Counted from the first letter of the stretch, positions 1-10,269 are shown. The stretch is DNA of 64,000 bases from Yersinia aleksiciae (GCF_001047675.1 NZ_CP011975.1:619710-683709), one strand, 5' to 3'. Notes: a model not told the origin generated them from the letters alone. A program made the numbers and translations.

Positions 1-219
1 GCAGCCACTCTCTATCCCGCCATAATAAACCCGTGCCAGAATACCTATATTTATTGTGATAGTTGTGCCGATTATTGTGAAAAACAAGCGCTTCTCTGGC
101 AACCCCACCAGCCCCCCACTCTCGTTTATGAGCTGTGCAATGGGTGCGGCGAATGTGCTTTTAGGTGCCCAGCAATGGCGTTGGAGATGGCGTTAACTCG
201 AGGGAAAGTCAGGGATTAA
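1..219 (+). CDS. NapF-like 4Fe-4S ferredoxin, C-terminal part
   Basis: Reading frame 1 is open from the window edge to a TAA at 217-219, giving the last 72 residues of a protein whose start lies outside the window. It contains a cluster-binding motif CNGCGECAFRCP near residues 49-60 and an upstream Cys group, CDSCADYC. This arrangement matches the C-terminal half of NapF-type ferredoxins, which assist periplasmic nitrate reductase maturation or electron flow in the cytoplasm. No napD follows; the next gene is convergent. It could therefore be a stand-alone NapF paralogue rather than the first gene of a nap operon. The family call is good, the exact role is uncertain. Confidence 0.7.
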   Translation, partial: AATLYPAIINPCQNTYIYCDSCADYCEKQALLWQPHQPPTLVYELCNGCGECAFRCPAMALEMALTRGKVRD

Positions 220-245
220 ATCAAATATGGCTGGGGGAATAACAA

Positions 246-269
246 ATGCCCCCGCAACTTCAGGGGCAT
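246..269 (-). terminator. Possible terminator of the three-lipoprotein operon
   Basis: ATGCCCC at 246-252 pairs with GGGGCAT at 263-269 across a 10-nt loop. Read on the minus strand the hairpin follows the stop codon at 285 and is followed by a short T-rich stretch (TTTGTTATT). The T tract is imperfect, so this is a moderate call. Confidence 0.45.
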
Positions 270-284
270 GGGCATTAAAGAGAG

Positions 285-941
285 TTACTGAGCATCTTTA
301 CCGTAATTCGGTGAACGCGGGCCATACAGAATACCGTTAGGCGTTCCTGCGGTCAGCATACGGGTGCTGGTAACACCGGCAATATCATGGCTGCGATCAG
401 TCAGTGTATTACTGATTTGTGTGACCGCCGCTTGCACCAACATGCCGATGACGCCACCAGAAGAGTTATCGCCTTCATTGCTGGATGCCGTAGCACTGCC
501 ACTCCACAACAATTTGCCGGTTCTCAAATCCACTAGTTTGGCATTTGCCGTGACACGAGTATCACTGGTGATAACCTGATAAGAGGTGCCATATTGCACC
601 ACGGTGATGTACAGCACTGCATCTGCGCCAAAGATTTTATGCAGTTTGGCAGGGCTGGCAGCACTGATGTCGCCCGCATTCGTCATGCCATTTTGCTTAA
701 ATGTCTCTTCCACGACGGCAACTGGCAGCACGTAATAGCCCGCTTCAGACAGTGGGTAAGTGACCTGAGACAACATGCCATGACTGGCAGCCACTTCTGG
801 CGATTGGTTCTGTGGCAGCAAGACCAAAATACTCTTTGGTTTGCTTTGCTTAAATGCAGAATAGTCTTGCTGTACCGGCTTGGCACAGCCAGTCAGTAAC
901 AGCGCCATCATGACAGCGCATATTGCGAAAATAGATTTCAT
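285..941 (-). CDS. DUF799 (GNA1162-type) lipoprotein
   Basis: A 218-residue protein with a lipoprotein signal peptide: a hydrophobic segment at residues 5-17 followed by lipobox LLTGC, with Cys19 as the lipidation site. The body resembles DUF799 lipoproteins, which have a fold related to the nucleotide-binding part of TolB or the CsgG anchor-like domains. The C-terminal segment is Gly/Asn/Pro rich. It overlaps the upstream DUF4810 gene by 4 nt (ATG at 939-941 against the stop at 938-940), so the two are translationally coupled. The triplet CsgG-like, DUF4810, DUF799 recurs in proteobacteria and is likely an outer-membrane-associated complex. Its function is unknown to me. Confidence 0.8.
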   Translation of the reverse strand: MKSIFAICAVMMALLLTGCAKPVQQDYSAFKQSKPKSILVLLPQNQSPEVAASHGMLSQVTYPLSEAGYYVLPVAVVEETFKQNGMTNAGDISAASPAKLHKIFGADAVLYITVVQYGTSYQVITSDTRVTANAKLVDLRTGKLLWSGSATASSNEGDNSSGGVIGMLVQAAVTQISNTLTDRSHDIAGVTSTRMLTAGTPNGILYGPRSPNYGKDAQ

Positions 942-1294
942 TTAAATGCCCCTTTATCCTTGCTCATCAAGAAATCCATAAACGGAGCAGACTCAGGGAA
1001 TGCCGTTTTCTCGGTATTGAATTCAGCCATCGCTAAATCTGTATGCCCAGTATTGCCATACAGCATGCCCAGATGAGCATGTAAGCCCGGAGGAACTGGC
1101 ATATTTTTCGCGCGTGACTTTTCAATATTCTCTTTTAAAGCAGCAATCTGCTGTTCAGGGCTGGCATCCGACTTATAGTAATCATAAATCGTTGCTTGAT
1201 AATTATCCCAGTTGTAAATAGGTTTCGGTGCCGTGGCGCAGCCTGCCAATACAGCGGCGGCCAGCAGCAGAGAGATCTTTTGCACTAATTTCAT
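938..1294 (-). CDS. DUF4810 lipoprotein
   Basis: The frame is open from 1360, but the start at 1294 is chosen because it places a lipoprotein signal at the N-terminus: MKLVQKISLLLAAAVLAGC, with the lipidated Cys at residue 19. The mature part is about 100 residues and contains a helical, TPR-like stretch (ALKENIEKSRAKN, then LGMLYGNTGHTDLAMAEFN). It is the middle gene of the three-lipoprotein operon and probably the periplasmic adaptor between the CsgG-like and DUF799 partners; that role is inference. The ribosome binding site is weak, and translation may be coupled to the upstream gene. Confidence 0.75.
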   Translation of the reverse strand: MKLVQKISLLLAAAVLAGCATAPKPIYNWDNYQATIYDYYKSDASPEQQIAALKENIEKSRAKNMPVPPGLHAHLGMLYGNTGHTDLAMAEFNTEKTAFPESAPFMDFLMSKDKGAFK

Positions 1295-1341
1295 ATTGCG
1301 GTATCCATACTCATAGTTAGGAATTAATTCGCCGTTAACCG

Positions 1342-2013
1342 TTATTTCGTCGGTTGCCATGCACCAGATTCAATGCCAGCAACCAGATTGTTGACCGCTT
1401 CACGGATAGCCAAATCCAGCACCTTGCCATTCAAAGTTGAGTCATAGCTTGCTGTCCCACCAAAACCGATCACTTCGCGGTTGGATAGTTCATACTCGCC
1501 AGCACCCTGTGATGAGAACACCACTTCTGAGGTCTTCACATTGACGATATTCAGATTAACTTTGGCATAGGCAATCTGAGATTTACCCCGACCCAAAATG
1601 CCAAATAGCTGACGATCGCCCGTCTCTTTACGGCCAAACTCGGTCACATCGCCGGTCACGACATAGGTCGCGCCTTTCAATTGCTGACTTTGCCCTGAAA
1701 TGGCCGCTTCTGTTTTCAGCTCTTCCATATTGGTGCGCTCTAATACGTTAAAGCGACCCGTTTGTTGTAAGTGCGTCACCAGAATGGTTTTTGACTGGTT
1801 CCCTAAGCGATCGACGCCATCGGAGAATATTCCGCTCATATAGCTTGAACGGTTGTCAAATTTACCCACAGAAATAGGGCTGCGTGGGCCGTTATATTGC
1901 GTGCCGTAAGAGGCAACTTTTGCCACTTCTAACGAACGCGAGGATTCAGACGCGCATCCACTTAATAAGAACGCGGTTATTAAAGTGCAAGCGACAAGTA
2001 TTTTTTTCATCAT
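1342..2013 (-). CDS. CsgG-like outer membrane lipoprotein
   Basis: A 223-residue protein with a type II signal (lipobox LLSGC, Cys near residue 20) and a CsgG-type domain: the ISVGKFDNRSSY strand, QLTGRFNVLERTN-like segment (QTGRFNVLERTNMEE) and a GATYVVTGDVTEFG core. CsgG proteins assemble as outer membrane secretion pores or periplasmic adaptors. The protein is shorter than curli CsgG (about 277 aa), and no csgA, csgB, csgE or csgF gene is nearby, so it is not the curli exporter. It is the first gene of the operon; its 3' end lies 48 nt upstream of the chosen DUF4810 start. The exact role is unknown. Confidence 0.82.
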   Translation of the reverse strand: MMKKILVACTLITAFLLSGCASESSRSLEVAKVASYGTQYNGPRSPISVGKFDNRSSYMSGIFSDGVDRLGNQSKTILVTHLQQTGRFNVLERTNMEELKTEAAISGQSQQLKGATYVVTGDVTEFGRKETGDRQLFGILGRGKSQIAYAKVNLNIVNVKTSEVVFSSQGAGEYELSNREVIGFGGTASYDSTLNGKVLDLAIREAVNNLVAGIESGAWQPTK

Positions 2014-2538
2014 AAAGAAATATTCTCAATAAAAGATTGAACGCCATAACTGGAAGAAGTAAATAGTGATAATTTAACTTAAGCTAAAACAACGGCTCAT
2101 TTGATAAATATAGGCGAGTAATAATAACTAATGATTATTATTGATAAGTGCACGTACATTTATCATTGATTTAAAAAGGATTTAAGCGGACGGATAATAA
2201 CAGATGTAAAATAAATATTGAAATATTAAACCCAATCTATTTACCAAAATTTAACTTAAGGCTTAAAAAAAGCATTTTGTTTAAGGGACATTTAGTTTGT
2301 CACTAATAATCATCGCAGTTGTATGACCCGTGGTTGTTTATAATTCGTTATAATAAATGTTATTTGTTCGTTATGGCACACCTAAAAAGAAACGATAATA
2401 AAAGTCAGAATAATCATTTTCTACCCACCGTGATAACCCCCCTCATTTGGTTAAATGCGTTAAATAGGTAACCCAGACTGGCTGATGTCAGTACAATGTC
2501 ACTACTTTGAATACCCCTTCCTCCACAGGAGTGACACC
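2014..2538. other. AT-rich intergenic region
   Basis: This 525-bp stretch separates the minus-strand lipoprotein operon from the plus-strand HicB-like gene. It is strongly AT-rich. A TATAAT hexamer sits at 2339-2344 on the plus strand, without a convincing -35 partner. No gene, including no hicA-type small ORF, could be supported on either strand. Confidence 0.5.
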
Positions 2539-2970
2539 GTGTTCCACTACCCAGCCAGTTATACCTTTGATGAAGCCAGCGGCGAATACCATATTCAGTA
2601 TCGCGACTTCCCTGAATTGGCCTCCGTGACCTACTCCCTGGAAGATATTGAACTGGAAGCACAGGATGGCATTAAGAATGGCATCGCCGCAGAGATGGAA
2701 GAGCGTCGCCCTGTCCCTACCCCCTCAGCACTACAACCCGGTGATATCTCTGTCCACGTGCCAATTTTAGTGCGACTGAAAGCTGAACTGCACAATGCCA
2801 TGCTCGCCACTCATACCCGTAAAGCGGATCTGGCTCGCAAGCTCGGTTTGAATGCGGCGCAGATGGATCGCCTGTTGGATGTCTATTACGCCTCCAAAGT
2901 TGAAGCCTTGGAGCAAGCCCTTTACTTGCTGGGCTTCGAAGCCGATGTGATGGTCCGAAAAATTAGCTGA
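2539..2970 (+). CDS. HicB-family protein without adjacent HicA
   Basis: The frame opens earlier, at 2485, but GTG at 2539 is preferred: it is preceded by AGGAG at 2528-2532 and the product then starts FHYPASYTFDEASGEY, as HicB N-terminal domains do. The 143-residue protein has an N-terminal partly degraded RNase H-like HicB fold (residues 1-70) and a C-terminal DNA-binding part (AMLATHTRKADLARKLGLN, about residues 90-110). HicB proteins neutralise the HicA mRNA interferase and repress their own operon. No HicA-like ORF is present on either side, so this is a solitary HicB that may act purely as a regulator. Its length is typical for two-domain HicB. Confidence 0.8.
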   Translation: MFHYPASYTFDEASGEYHIQYRDFPELASVTYSLEDIELEAQDGIKNGIAAEMEERRPVPTPSALQPGDISVHVPILVRLKAELHNAMLATHTRKADLARKLGLNAAQMDRLLDVYYASKVEALEQALYLLGFEADVMVRKIS

Positions 2971-3403
2971 TGGGCTTAACACTCGGTCAATGGGCTTGAA
3001 ATTCAATCAAGAAAGTAACAAATTGTTATTTAGCGACAATTTAAAAAAACGTTAATAGCTTCACACTTCAATACATTGGCTAACAACATTTGCTGTTTAT
3101 ATGCAGATTTGTGATCTAATGCATAAAATTACAGTATTGTAAGTTTCTCCTCGTTGGGATTACATTAGCGCGATCCTCTCGTAGACAGTCACTTAGACTG
3201 CTACGACAATTCGGATGTATCTCAAGTTGATAGCGGTCTGATTATGATGAAATGGACGCTATTGGTTGGAAGAATTATTCATCCATTTGATACCCAAAGA
3301 ACGTGGAATTACAGGCAGCCCCTGTAACGCCAAGTAAAAAGGGTAAATTCAGCGCAGCAATTTGGATCGTTACTGGCGAAGTAGCTCCAAGGGGAGTTGT
3401 TCA
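2971..3403 (+). other. Long leader region upstream of ypdK with hairpins
   Basis: This 433-bp interval carries no ORF. It contains at least two good RNA hairpins on the plus strand: TCGTAG-A-CAGTC at 3179-3190 pairs with GACTG-CTACGA at 3196-3206 (11 bp with one bulged A), and TTACAGG at 3309-3315 pairs with CCTGTAA at 3321-3327. Neither is followed by a U tract, so they are not terminators. The 3' end leads into the ribosome binding site AGGGGAG at 3390-3396. The region may be a structured 5' leader or contain a small RNA gene; I do not recognise a known riboswitch. Confidence 0.45.
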
Positions 3404-3478
3404 GTGAAATATTTCTTTATGGGTATCTCAATCATGTTGGTGGTTTGGATTGGCACCTTCATGATGATGGTCGAGTAA
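3404..3478 (+). CDS. ypdK: Small membrane protein YpdK
   Basis: A 24-codon ORF begins with GTG at 3404 behind a strong ribosome binding site (AGGGGAG at 3390-3396) and ends with TAA at 3476-3478. The peptide starts MKYFFMGISIMLVVWIGTF and is one hydrophobic helix. It closely matches E. coli YpdK (MKYFFMGISFMVIVWAGTF as I remember it), a 23-residue membrane protein of unknown function. In E. coli ypdK is also next to alaC, so position supports the call. Here cybB lies between ypdK and alaC, on the opposite strand. A Rho-independent terminator follows directly, so it is a monocistronic unit. Confidence 0.8.
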   Translation: MKYFFMGISIMLVVWIGTFMMMVE

Positions 3479-3511
3479 CATTGGCTCAAGCCATCCACCC
3501 TCTGACATCGT

Positions 3512-3545
3512 ATAAAGGGCGCATTCGCGCCCTTTATCATTTTTA
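3512..3545 (+). terminator. Terminator of ypdK
   Basis: ATAAAGGGCGC at 3512-3522 and GCGCCCTTTAT at 3527-3537 form a perfect 11-bp stem with an ATTC loop, followed by CATTTTTA. It ends the ypdK unit and, being symmetrical, may also serve the convergent cybB gene. Confidence 0.85.
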
Positions 3546-3555
3546 GCACTTTGAA

Positions 3556-4080
3556 TCATTTGCCTGGCATCATTCTGCGCAATGTATCATCACGGCGAAT
3601 ATAATGATGATAAAGTGCCGCCAAAACGTGAATCCCAATGACAAAATAACCCAAATTGGCGATTAGCTCGTGAGCCTGCTTAAGGTAAGATCGCGCTTCA
3701 TCATTGGGTGTTACCCACTGCGGTACCTGCCAGCCCAGTAAGAACCAGGTTTTCCCGCCGTAGGCTTGCGCCAGCACGCCCAGTATCGGCAAGGATAAGA
3801 ACATCAGATACAGCCCCCAATGCAAAATATGAGCCCCTAAGAGTTGCCAATCTGGTAATTTCGGGGTGATAGCGGGTATCACATTTCGATGGCGCAACCA
3901 GAGCCGAATCAGCATCAGTAGCCAGACAGAGATACCAAAATTGAAATGCAGGTTTTTCACTAATGTCCGATCTTCATCAGGTACGCTGTCACTGAGCAAC
4001 ATTGCCGCATAGGTCAAAATCAGCATCAATAACGTTAGCCAATGCAGGGTTATCTGGGGTAACGAATAGCGATCTCTCAT
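3556..4080 (-). CDS. cybB: Cytochrome b561 (CybB family)
   Basis: The start at 4080 (MRDRYSLPQITLHWL) is chosen over an in-frame ATG five codons upstream, as it matches the family. The 174-residue inner membrane protein has four hydrophobic segments and the expected heme-ligand histidines: His in ITLHWL, His in NLHFNFG, and His residues in the last two helices (AHELIANLGYF and GIHVLAALYHH). It is a di-heme b-type cytochrome; E. coli CybB acts as a superoxide:ubiquinone oxidoreductase. It is transcribed alone and converges on ypdK. Confidence 0.88.
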   Translation of the reverse strand: MRDRYSLPQITLHWLTLLMLILTYAAMLLSDSVPDEDRTLVKNLHFNFGISVWLLMLIRLWLRHRNVIPAITPKLPDWQLLGAHILHWGLYLMFLSLPILGVLAQAYGGKTWFLLGWQVPQWVTPNDEARSYLKQAHELIANLGYFVIGIHVLAALYHHYIRRDDTLRRMMPGK

Positions 4081-4256
4081 AGCCGCCCACTCCAATAAGT
4101 CACAACAAATTGATTCATCAATGATTAGTATGGTGTATTACAGCTGAAGAGAACATTAAGGCGTTACATATATGATGTTGAAGGGGAGCACTTTTATTCT
4201 GACTGATCACCTTGATCAATCAGCCAGAATAAGCGTTACGTGGCTACAAAGGTGCG

Positions 4257-5492
4257 TTACGCCGTTTCATCTGATGTGGGCTTAGCTGGTTTCAGCAAGC
4301 CATCGGCGCGGAACATACTTTTAATGCCACGCACCGCCTGACGAATACGGTCTTGGTTTTCAATCAACGCGAAACGAACATGGGTATCACCGTAATCGCC
4401 AAATCCAATCCCCGGCGAGACACAGACTTTCGCTTCCGATAGCAGACGTTTGGCAAACTCGAGCGAGCCTAAATGCGCGTAAGGTTCGGGGATCTTAGCC
4501 CAGACATACATCGAGGCTTTCGGGTTTTCGACCATCCAACCCGCTTCATGCAGCCCGCGTACCAAGGCGTTACGGCGTTGGCGGTATTGCTCGGCGATAT
4601 CCCGTACACACTGCTGATCCCCTTCCAGCGCCGCAATGGCCGCGACCTGTAATGGGGTAAAAGTGCCGTAATCGTGATAACTCTTAATGCGCGCCAGTGC
4701 ATTGACCAGTTCAGGATTGCCCACCATAAAGCCAATGCGCCAACCGGCCATATTGTAACTTTTGGATAAAGTGAAAAACTCCACGGCAATGTCTTTCGCG
4801 CCAGGAACCTGCATGATTGACGGCGCTTTCCAGCCATCATAAACAATGTCGGCATAGGCCAAGTCATGCACCACCAGCACGTCATATTGCTTCGCCAACG
4901 CCACTACCCGCTCGAAAAAGTCCAGCTCGACACACTGTGCCGTCGGGTTAGAGGGGAAGCCGAGGATCATCATTTTCGGTTTAGGAATAGTTTCGCGGAT
5001 CGCGCGCTCTAACTCACCGAAGAAATCAATGCCCTCAGTCAGTGGCACCGAACGCACTTGTGCGCCAGCAATGACCGCACCATAAATATGAATCGGGTAG
5101 CTCGGGTTCGGCACTAGCACGGTATCACCGTGATCCAGTGTTGCCAGCATCAAATGCGCTAGCCCCTCTTTCGAGCCGATAGTGACAATCGCTTCGCTTT
5201 CAGGGTCAATATCCACTTGGTAGCGATCGGCGTACCAGCGAGAAATGGCCCGGCGTAGGCGGGGGATCCCTCGGGAGGTTGAATAGCCGTGGGTATCTTC
5301 ACGTTGCGCGACACTGCACATTTTCTCAACGATATGTGGCGGTGTCGGGCCATCCGGATTACCCATACTGAAATCAATAATGTCTTCACCACGACGGCGC
5401 GCCGCCATTTTTAGCTCAGAAGTGATATTGAATACATAAGGGGGAAGACGTTCAATGCGGGTAAAACGACGTTTGGAAGGGTATTCAGCCAT
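4257..5492 (-). CDS. alaC: Glutamate-pyruvate aminotransferase AlaC
   Basis: The frame is open from 5525, but ATG at 5492 (MAEYPSKRRFTRIERLPPYVF) matches the known start of AlaC. The 411-residue protein is nearly identical to E. coli AlaC (YfdZ) over most of its length. It is a fold-type I PLP aminotransferase: the PLP lysine lies in FFTLSKSYNMAGWR, and the binding motif FPSNPTAQCV and the GYSTSRGIPRLRRAI segment are intact. It makes alanine from pyruvate and glutamate in the cytosol. Its position near the pyruvate-responsive ypdAB genes is conserved with E. coli. Confidence 0.95.
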   Translation of the reverse strand: MAEYPSKRRFTRIERLPPYVFNITSELKMAARRRGEDIIDFSMGNPDGPTPPHIVEKMCSVAQREDTHGYSTSRGIPRLRRAISRWYADRYQVDIDPESEAIVTIGSKEGLAHLMLATLDHGDTVLVPNPSYPIHIYGAVIAGAQVRSVPLTEGIDFFGELERAIRETIPKPKMMILGFPSNPTAQCVELDFFERVVALAKQYDVLVVHDLAYADIVYDGWKAPSIMQVPGAKDIAVEFFTLSKSYNMAGWRIGFMVGNPELVNALARIKSYHDYGTFTPLQVAAIAALEGDQQCVRDIAEQYRQRRNALVRGLHEAGWMVENPKASMYVWAKIPEPYAHLGSLEFAKRLLSEAKVCVSPGIGFGDYGDTHVRFALIENQDRIRQAVRGIKSMFRADGLLKPAKPTSDETA

Positions 5493-5612
5493 AATTTCCT
5501 CGGGATACGTGAGCGCCCGGACCATCCGAGCGACGCTGACCAGTAAATGGTCTATTTATGAACATATCCTAGCGCTGTATTGCTGTCGAGTAGCTGCTCA
5601 TAAATATCTCAC

Positions 5613-6197
5613 TCATCGGATAAGTGACTGCGATTGAAATTCACTCTCCAGCATCCCCAAGACCCAATCATCGCACCACTGCCCACCTAACTGATAGTTA
5701 TCACGCAAAGTGCCCTCCAACTGAAAACCACAGCGCTCTAGCACCCCCCGTGAAGCATGGTTCCCCACCGTGACTGTCCCTGTCATTTTATGGAATAAGC
5801 ACTGCTGGAAACCAAACGCCAATACTGCCATCAGCGACTCTTTGGCAAAACCTTTCCCCTGATAAGAGGGCAACATGGCATAGCCCACCTCAGCTTGCTG
5901 TAACGGCAACCACTCAGCTAAAAATCCCGTCAATCCCACGGGTTGCCCGCTTCTCTTTTCGCGAACAACCAGGCAAAGCCAATGGTTAGCACTCTTTTCC
6001 CACGGCATCAGACGTGACTCAAACCGCGCACGAATTTCAGCTAAATCCATCGGATCAGCTATATAACGCTGAACCTCAGGGTCTTGATATAAATGCAAAA
6101 ACAGCGGCCAATCCTGCTCATTAAGGCTATCGAGCTGCAACCGAGGTGTCCTCAGTGATAGGGGGGAGCTGCCGAACATTTGAATCACAGGTGCCAT
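5613..6197 (-). CDS. GNAT acetyltransferase, RimJ/RimL type
   Basis: A 194-residue acetyltransferase. The N-terminus carries the RimJ/RimL signature (SPLSLRTPRLQLDSL), and the acetyl-CoA-binding motif A/B region reads VGYAMLPSYQGKGFAKESL (about residues 106-124), followed by NHASRGVLERCGFQLEGTL. A GAGGG ribosome binding site sits just upstream of the ATG at 6197. Members N-acetylate protein N-termini, polyamines or small molecules; the substrate cannot be read from the sequence. It is a single-gene unit between alaC and the DUF1479 gene. Confidence 0.8.
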   Translation of the reverse strand: MAPVIQMFGSSPLSLRTPRLQLDSLNEQDWPLFLHLYQDPEVQRYIADPMDLAEIRARFESRLMPWEKSANHWLCLVVREKRSGQPVGLTGFLAEWLPLQQAEVGYAMLPSYQGKGFAKESLMAVLAFGFQQCLFHKMTGTVTVGNHASRGVLERCGFQLEGTLRDNYQLGGQWCDDWVLGMLESEFQSQSLIR

Positions 6198-6247
6198 TTT
6201 TCCCTCAAATTACAGATGTTAATGATAAAAAGAGGATCGAAAATTAA

Positions 6248-7645
<1,398 letters not shown>

Positions 7646-7664
7646 ATCATCCCTCCTACTCTCC

Positions 7665-7689
7665 CTGCTGGAGGTTCTTCCTCCGGCAG
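7665..7689 (+). terminator. Hairpin after the DUF1479 gene
   Basis: CTGCTGGAGG at 7665-7674 pairs with CCTCCGGCAG at 7680-7689 (10 bp, one G-T pair, TTCTT loop), 20 nt after the stop codon. There is no U tract downstream, so it may be a 3'-end stabiliser or a weak terminator. Confidence 0.4.
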
Positions 7690-7823
7690 ATCGGCTTCAT
7701 CCCCTCGATAGCACGGATAAAGTAGCGGTCAGCCGCCCTTTTCCTTATAGTTAGCCGCTTATTCACCTCAAGATCTGATTATCTTCGACCTAAGATCCCA
7801 GGCCGTTGCCAAGAGAAAATAGC

Positions 7824-9524
7824 GTGCACCAGATATTTGAAATGCTACTGGCGGTGTTTGATCGTGCCGCACTGATGCTAATTTGCCTGTTCTTCCTGAC
7901 CCGCACCCGCCTGTTCCGTCAGTTACTGCAAAAAGAGAAACACACCCCGCTGGAACTGGCCGCTGTGACCGCCATTTTCTCATTATTCGCGATTTTCGGC
8001 ACTTATTCCGGCATTAACGTCGAAGGTTCGTTGGTCAATGTCCGTGTCATTGCTGTCATGTCTGGTGGGATTCTCTTTGGCCCTTGGGTCGGGATCATTA
8101 CCGGTTTGATTGCCGGTTCTCACCGCTATTTGATTGATATTGATGGTATTACGTCAGTACCCTGTCTGATTACCAGTATTATCGCTGGCTTAATGTCGGG
8201 CTATATCAACCTGAAGGTGAAGAAAGAGCGGCAATGGAGTGTCGGTATTTTAGCGGGTATGATATGCGAATCACTGACCATGCTATTAGTGGTCATTTGG
8301 GCCAAACCGACGGCATTAGGTATCGATATTGTGTCTAAAATCGCCATTCCGATGATTTTAGGGGCAGTGTGTATCGGGCTGATTGTGCTGCTGGTGCAGA
8401 GTGTCGAGGATGAAAAAGAGGTCATTGCGGCACGGCAGGCCAAACTCGCCTTGGATATCGCCAATAAAACCTTGCCCTATTTCCGCAATATTAATGGCGA
8501 ATCCTTACGTAGCGTATGCGAAATAATTCGCAACGATATCAAAGCAGATGCGGTTGCTATCACCGATACCCAAAATATTTTGGCTTACGTGGGGGTCGGG
8601 GTTGAAACCTACGATATCGGCCATGAGATTATTAGTGATATCACCAAAGAGAGTATTCAGCGCGGCAAGATTACCATCCGCAATAACGATGAGGTGCACC
8701 GCACACCGCAGATTCACTCGCTAATTATTATTCCACTATGGGAAAAGGGTGAAGTGACGGGCTCGCTGAAAATCTATTACTGTCATGCCCATAAAATCAC
8801 CTATTCGCTGAAAGTGATGGCGGTGGGTTTGTCGCAGATTATCTCGACTCAGATCGAGGTTTCCCGCATCGAGCAACTGCGTGAGATGGCGAATAAAGCG
8901 GAAATGCGCGCACTGCAAAGCAAAATTAACCCGCACTTTTTATTTAATGCGTTGAATGCGATTTCGTCGTCGATCCGCATTAATCCAGACACCGCTCGTC
9001 AATTGATCATCAATTTATCTCGTTACCTGCGCTATAACCTTGAGCTGAATGATGAACAAATTGATATCCGCAAAGAACTCCATCAAATTCAGGACTATAT
9101 CGCCATTGAGCAGGCCCGCTTTGGCAGCAAGTTGACGGTCATTTATGATATTGACGATGATATTGCGCTGAAAATCCCTAGCTTGCTGATCCAACCTTTG
9201 GTGGAGAATGCCATTGTGCACGGCATTCAGCCCTATCGTGGCAAAGGCGTGGTGGTTATTGCCGTCAAAGACCATGGTGATCAAATCAAGATTTCAGTCA
9301 AAGACACTGGCCATGGTATTAACCCAGAAACCATTGAGCGCGTCGCCAACAATGAAATGCCGGGCAATAAAATTGGTTTACTGAATGTGCATCACCGGGT
9401 GAAATTACTCTATGGCGAAGGTTTACAGATCCGTCGCATGGAACCGGGCACCGAGATTTCTTTTTATATCAGCAAGAATGGCGGCAAGATCCATGCAGAA
9501 CCCAGCATTTCAGTCGGAGTTTAA
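7824..9524 (+). CDS. ypdA: Pyruvate-sensing histidine kinase YpdA (PyrS)
   Basis: GTG at 7824 is the preferred start because the product then begins [19 protein letters not shown], as E. coli YpdA does, and has 566 residues against 565. Domains in order: a 5TM LytS-type membrane module (about 1-200), a GAF domain (about 210-360) and a His_kinase/HATPase pair with the phosphoacceptor His371 in [12 protein letters not shown] and N-box Asn462 in [10 protein letters not shown]. In E. coli YpdA responds to external pyruvate and activates YpdB. The gene is followed after 3 nt by ypdB, forming an operon; it lies next to alaC as in E. coli. Confidence 0.95.
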   Translation: MHQIFEMLLAVFDRAALMLICLFFLTRTRLFRQLLQKEKHTPLELAAVTAIFSLFAIFGTYSGINVEGSLVNVRVIAVMSGGILFGPWVGIITGLIAGSHRYLIDIDGITSVPCLITSIIAGLMSGYINLKVKKERQWSVGILAGMICESLTMLLVVIWAKPTALGIDIVSKIAIPMILGAVCIGLIVLLVQSVEDEKEVIAARQAKLALDIANKTLPYFRNINGESLRSVCEIIRNDIKADAVAITDTQNILAYVGVGVETYDIGHEIISDITKESIQRGKITIRNNDEVHRTPQIHSLIIIPLWEKGEVTGSLKIYYCHAHKITYSLKVMAVGLSQIISTQIEVSRIEQLREMANKAEMRALQSKINPHFLFNALNAISSSIRINPDTARQLIINLSRYLRYNLELNDEQIDIRKELHQIQDYIAIEQARFGSKLTVIYDIDDDIALKIPSLLIQPLVENAIVHGIQPYRGKGVVVIAVKDHGDQIKISVKDTGHGINPETIERVANNEMPGNKIGLLNVHHRVKLLYGEGLQIRRMEPGTEISFYISKNGGKIHAEPSISVGV

Positions 9525-9527
9525 CCC

Positions 9528-10268
9528 GTGAAAGCAATCATTGTTGAAGATGAGTTTCTGGCTCAGGAAGAGTTGAGCTATCTGATTAACCAGCACAGTA
9601 ACATCACCATTGGGGCCACTTTTGATGATGGACTAGACGTGCTTAAATATCTGCAAAATCATCAGGTTGATGCTATTTTTCTCGATATTAACATTCCGTC
9701 ACTGGATGGGGTGCTGCTGGCTCAGAACATCAGCAAATTTACCCATAAACCTTATATTATCTTTATCACCGCCTATAAAGAGCATGCGGTTGAAGCTTTT
9801 GAGATTGAAGCGTTCGACTATATTTTGAAGCCTTACCACGAGTCGCGTATCGTCACCATGCTGCAAAAGCTGGAGGCACTGCATAAGCGTGATCGCCAAA
9901 ATAGAGATCAAACCAGCAGCCCTAACCCTCGCGCTGCGGCACATACCATCAATCTAATGAAAGATGAGCGCATTATCGTCACTGACATCAATGATATCTA
10001 CTATGCGGCAGCACAAGAGAAGGTCACGTTGGTCTACACTCGCCGCGAAGAATTTATCATGCCGATGAATATCACTGAGTTTTGTAGCCGTTTACCGGAG
10101 GAGTATTTCTTCCGCTGCCATCGCTCCTATTGCGTGAATTTAGCCAAAATCCGCGAAATCGTACCTTGGTTTAACAACACTTACATTCTGCGACTCAGTG
10201 ATTTGGACTTTGAAGTCCCCGTCAGCCGCAGCAAGATAAAAGAATTCAGGCAACTGATGCGCCTTTAA
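9528..10268 (+). CDS. ypdB: LytTR response regulator YpdB (PyrR)
   Basis: Starts with GTG at 9528, 3 nt after the ypdA stop. The 246-residue protein has a receiver domain with acidic residues Glu7/Asp8 and phosphoacceptor Asp53 (IFLDINIPSLDG), then a LytTR DNA-binding domain (about 145-246) ending PVSRSKIKEFRQLMRL. In E. coli phosphorylated YpdB activates yhjX by binding a direct repeat. That target gene is immediately downstream here, and a matching direct repeat starts two bases after the ypdB stop codon. This supports a local, self-contained pyruvate response module. Confidence 0.95.
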   Translation: MKAIIVEDEFLAQEELSYLINQHSNITIGATFDDGLDVLKYLQNHQVDAIFLDINIPSLDGVLLAQNISKFTHKPYIIFITAYKEHAVEAFEIEAFDYILKPYHESRIVTMLQKLEALHKRDRQNRDQTSSPNPRAAAHTINLMKDERIIVTDINDIYYAAAQEKVTLVYTRREEFIMPMNITEFCSRLPEEYFFRCHRSYCVNLAKIREIVPWFNNTYILRLSDLDFEVPVSRSKIKEFRQLMRL

Positions 10269-10269
10269 A

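Noticed and set aside
1342-2013. Curli secretion gene csgG
   Set aside because: Shorter than curli CsgG and no other csg genes are nearby.
3120-3400. ypdK leader considered as a known metabolite or metal riboswitch
   Set aside because: I could not match the conserved cores of yybP-ykoY, TPP, lysine or other families I know; left as an unnamed leader.
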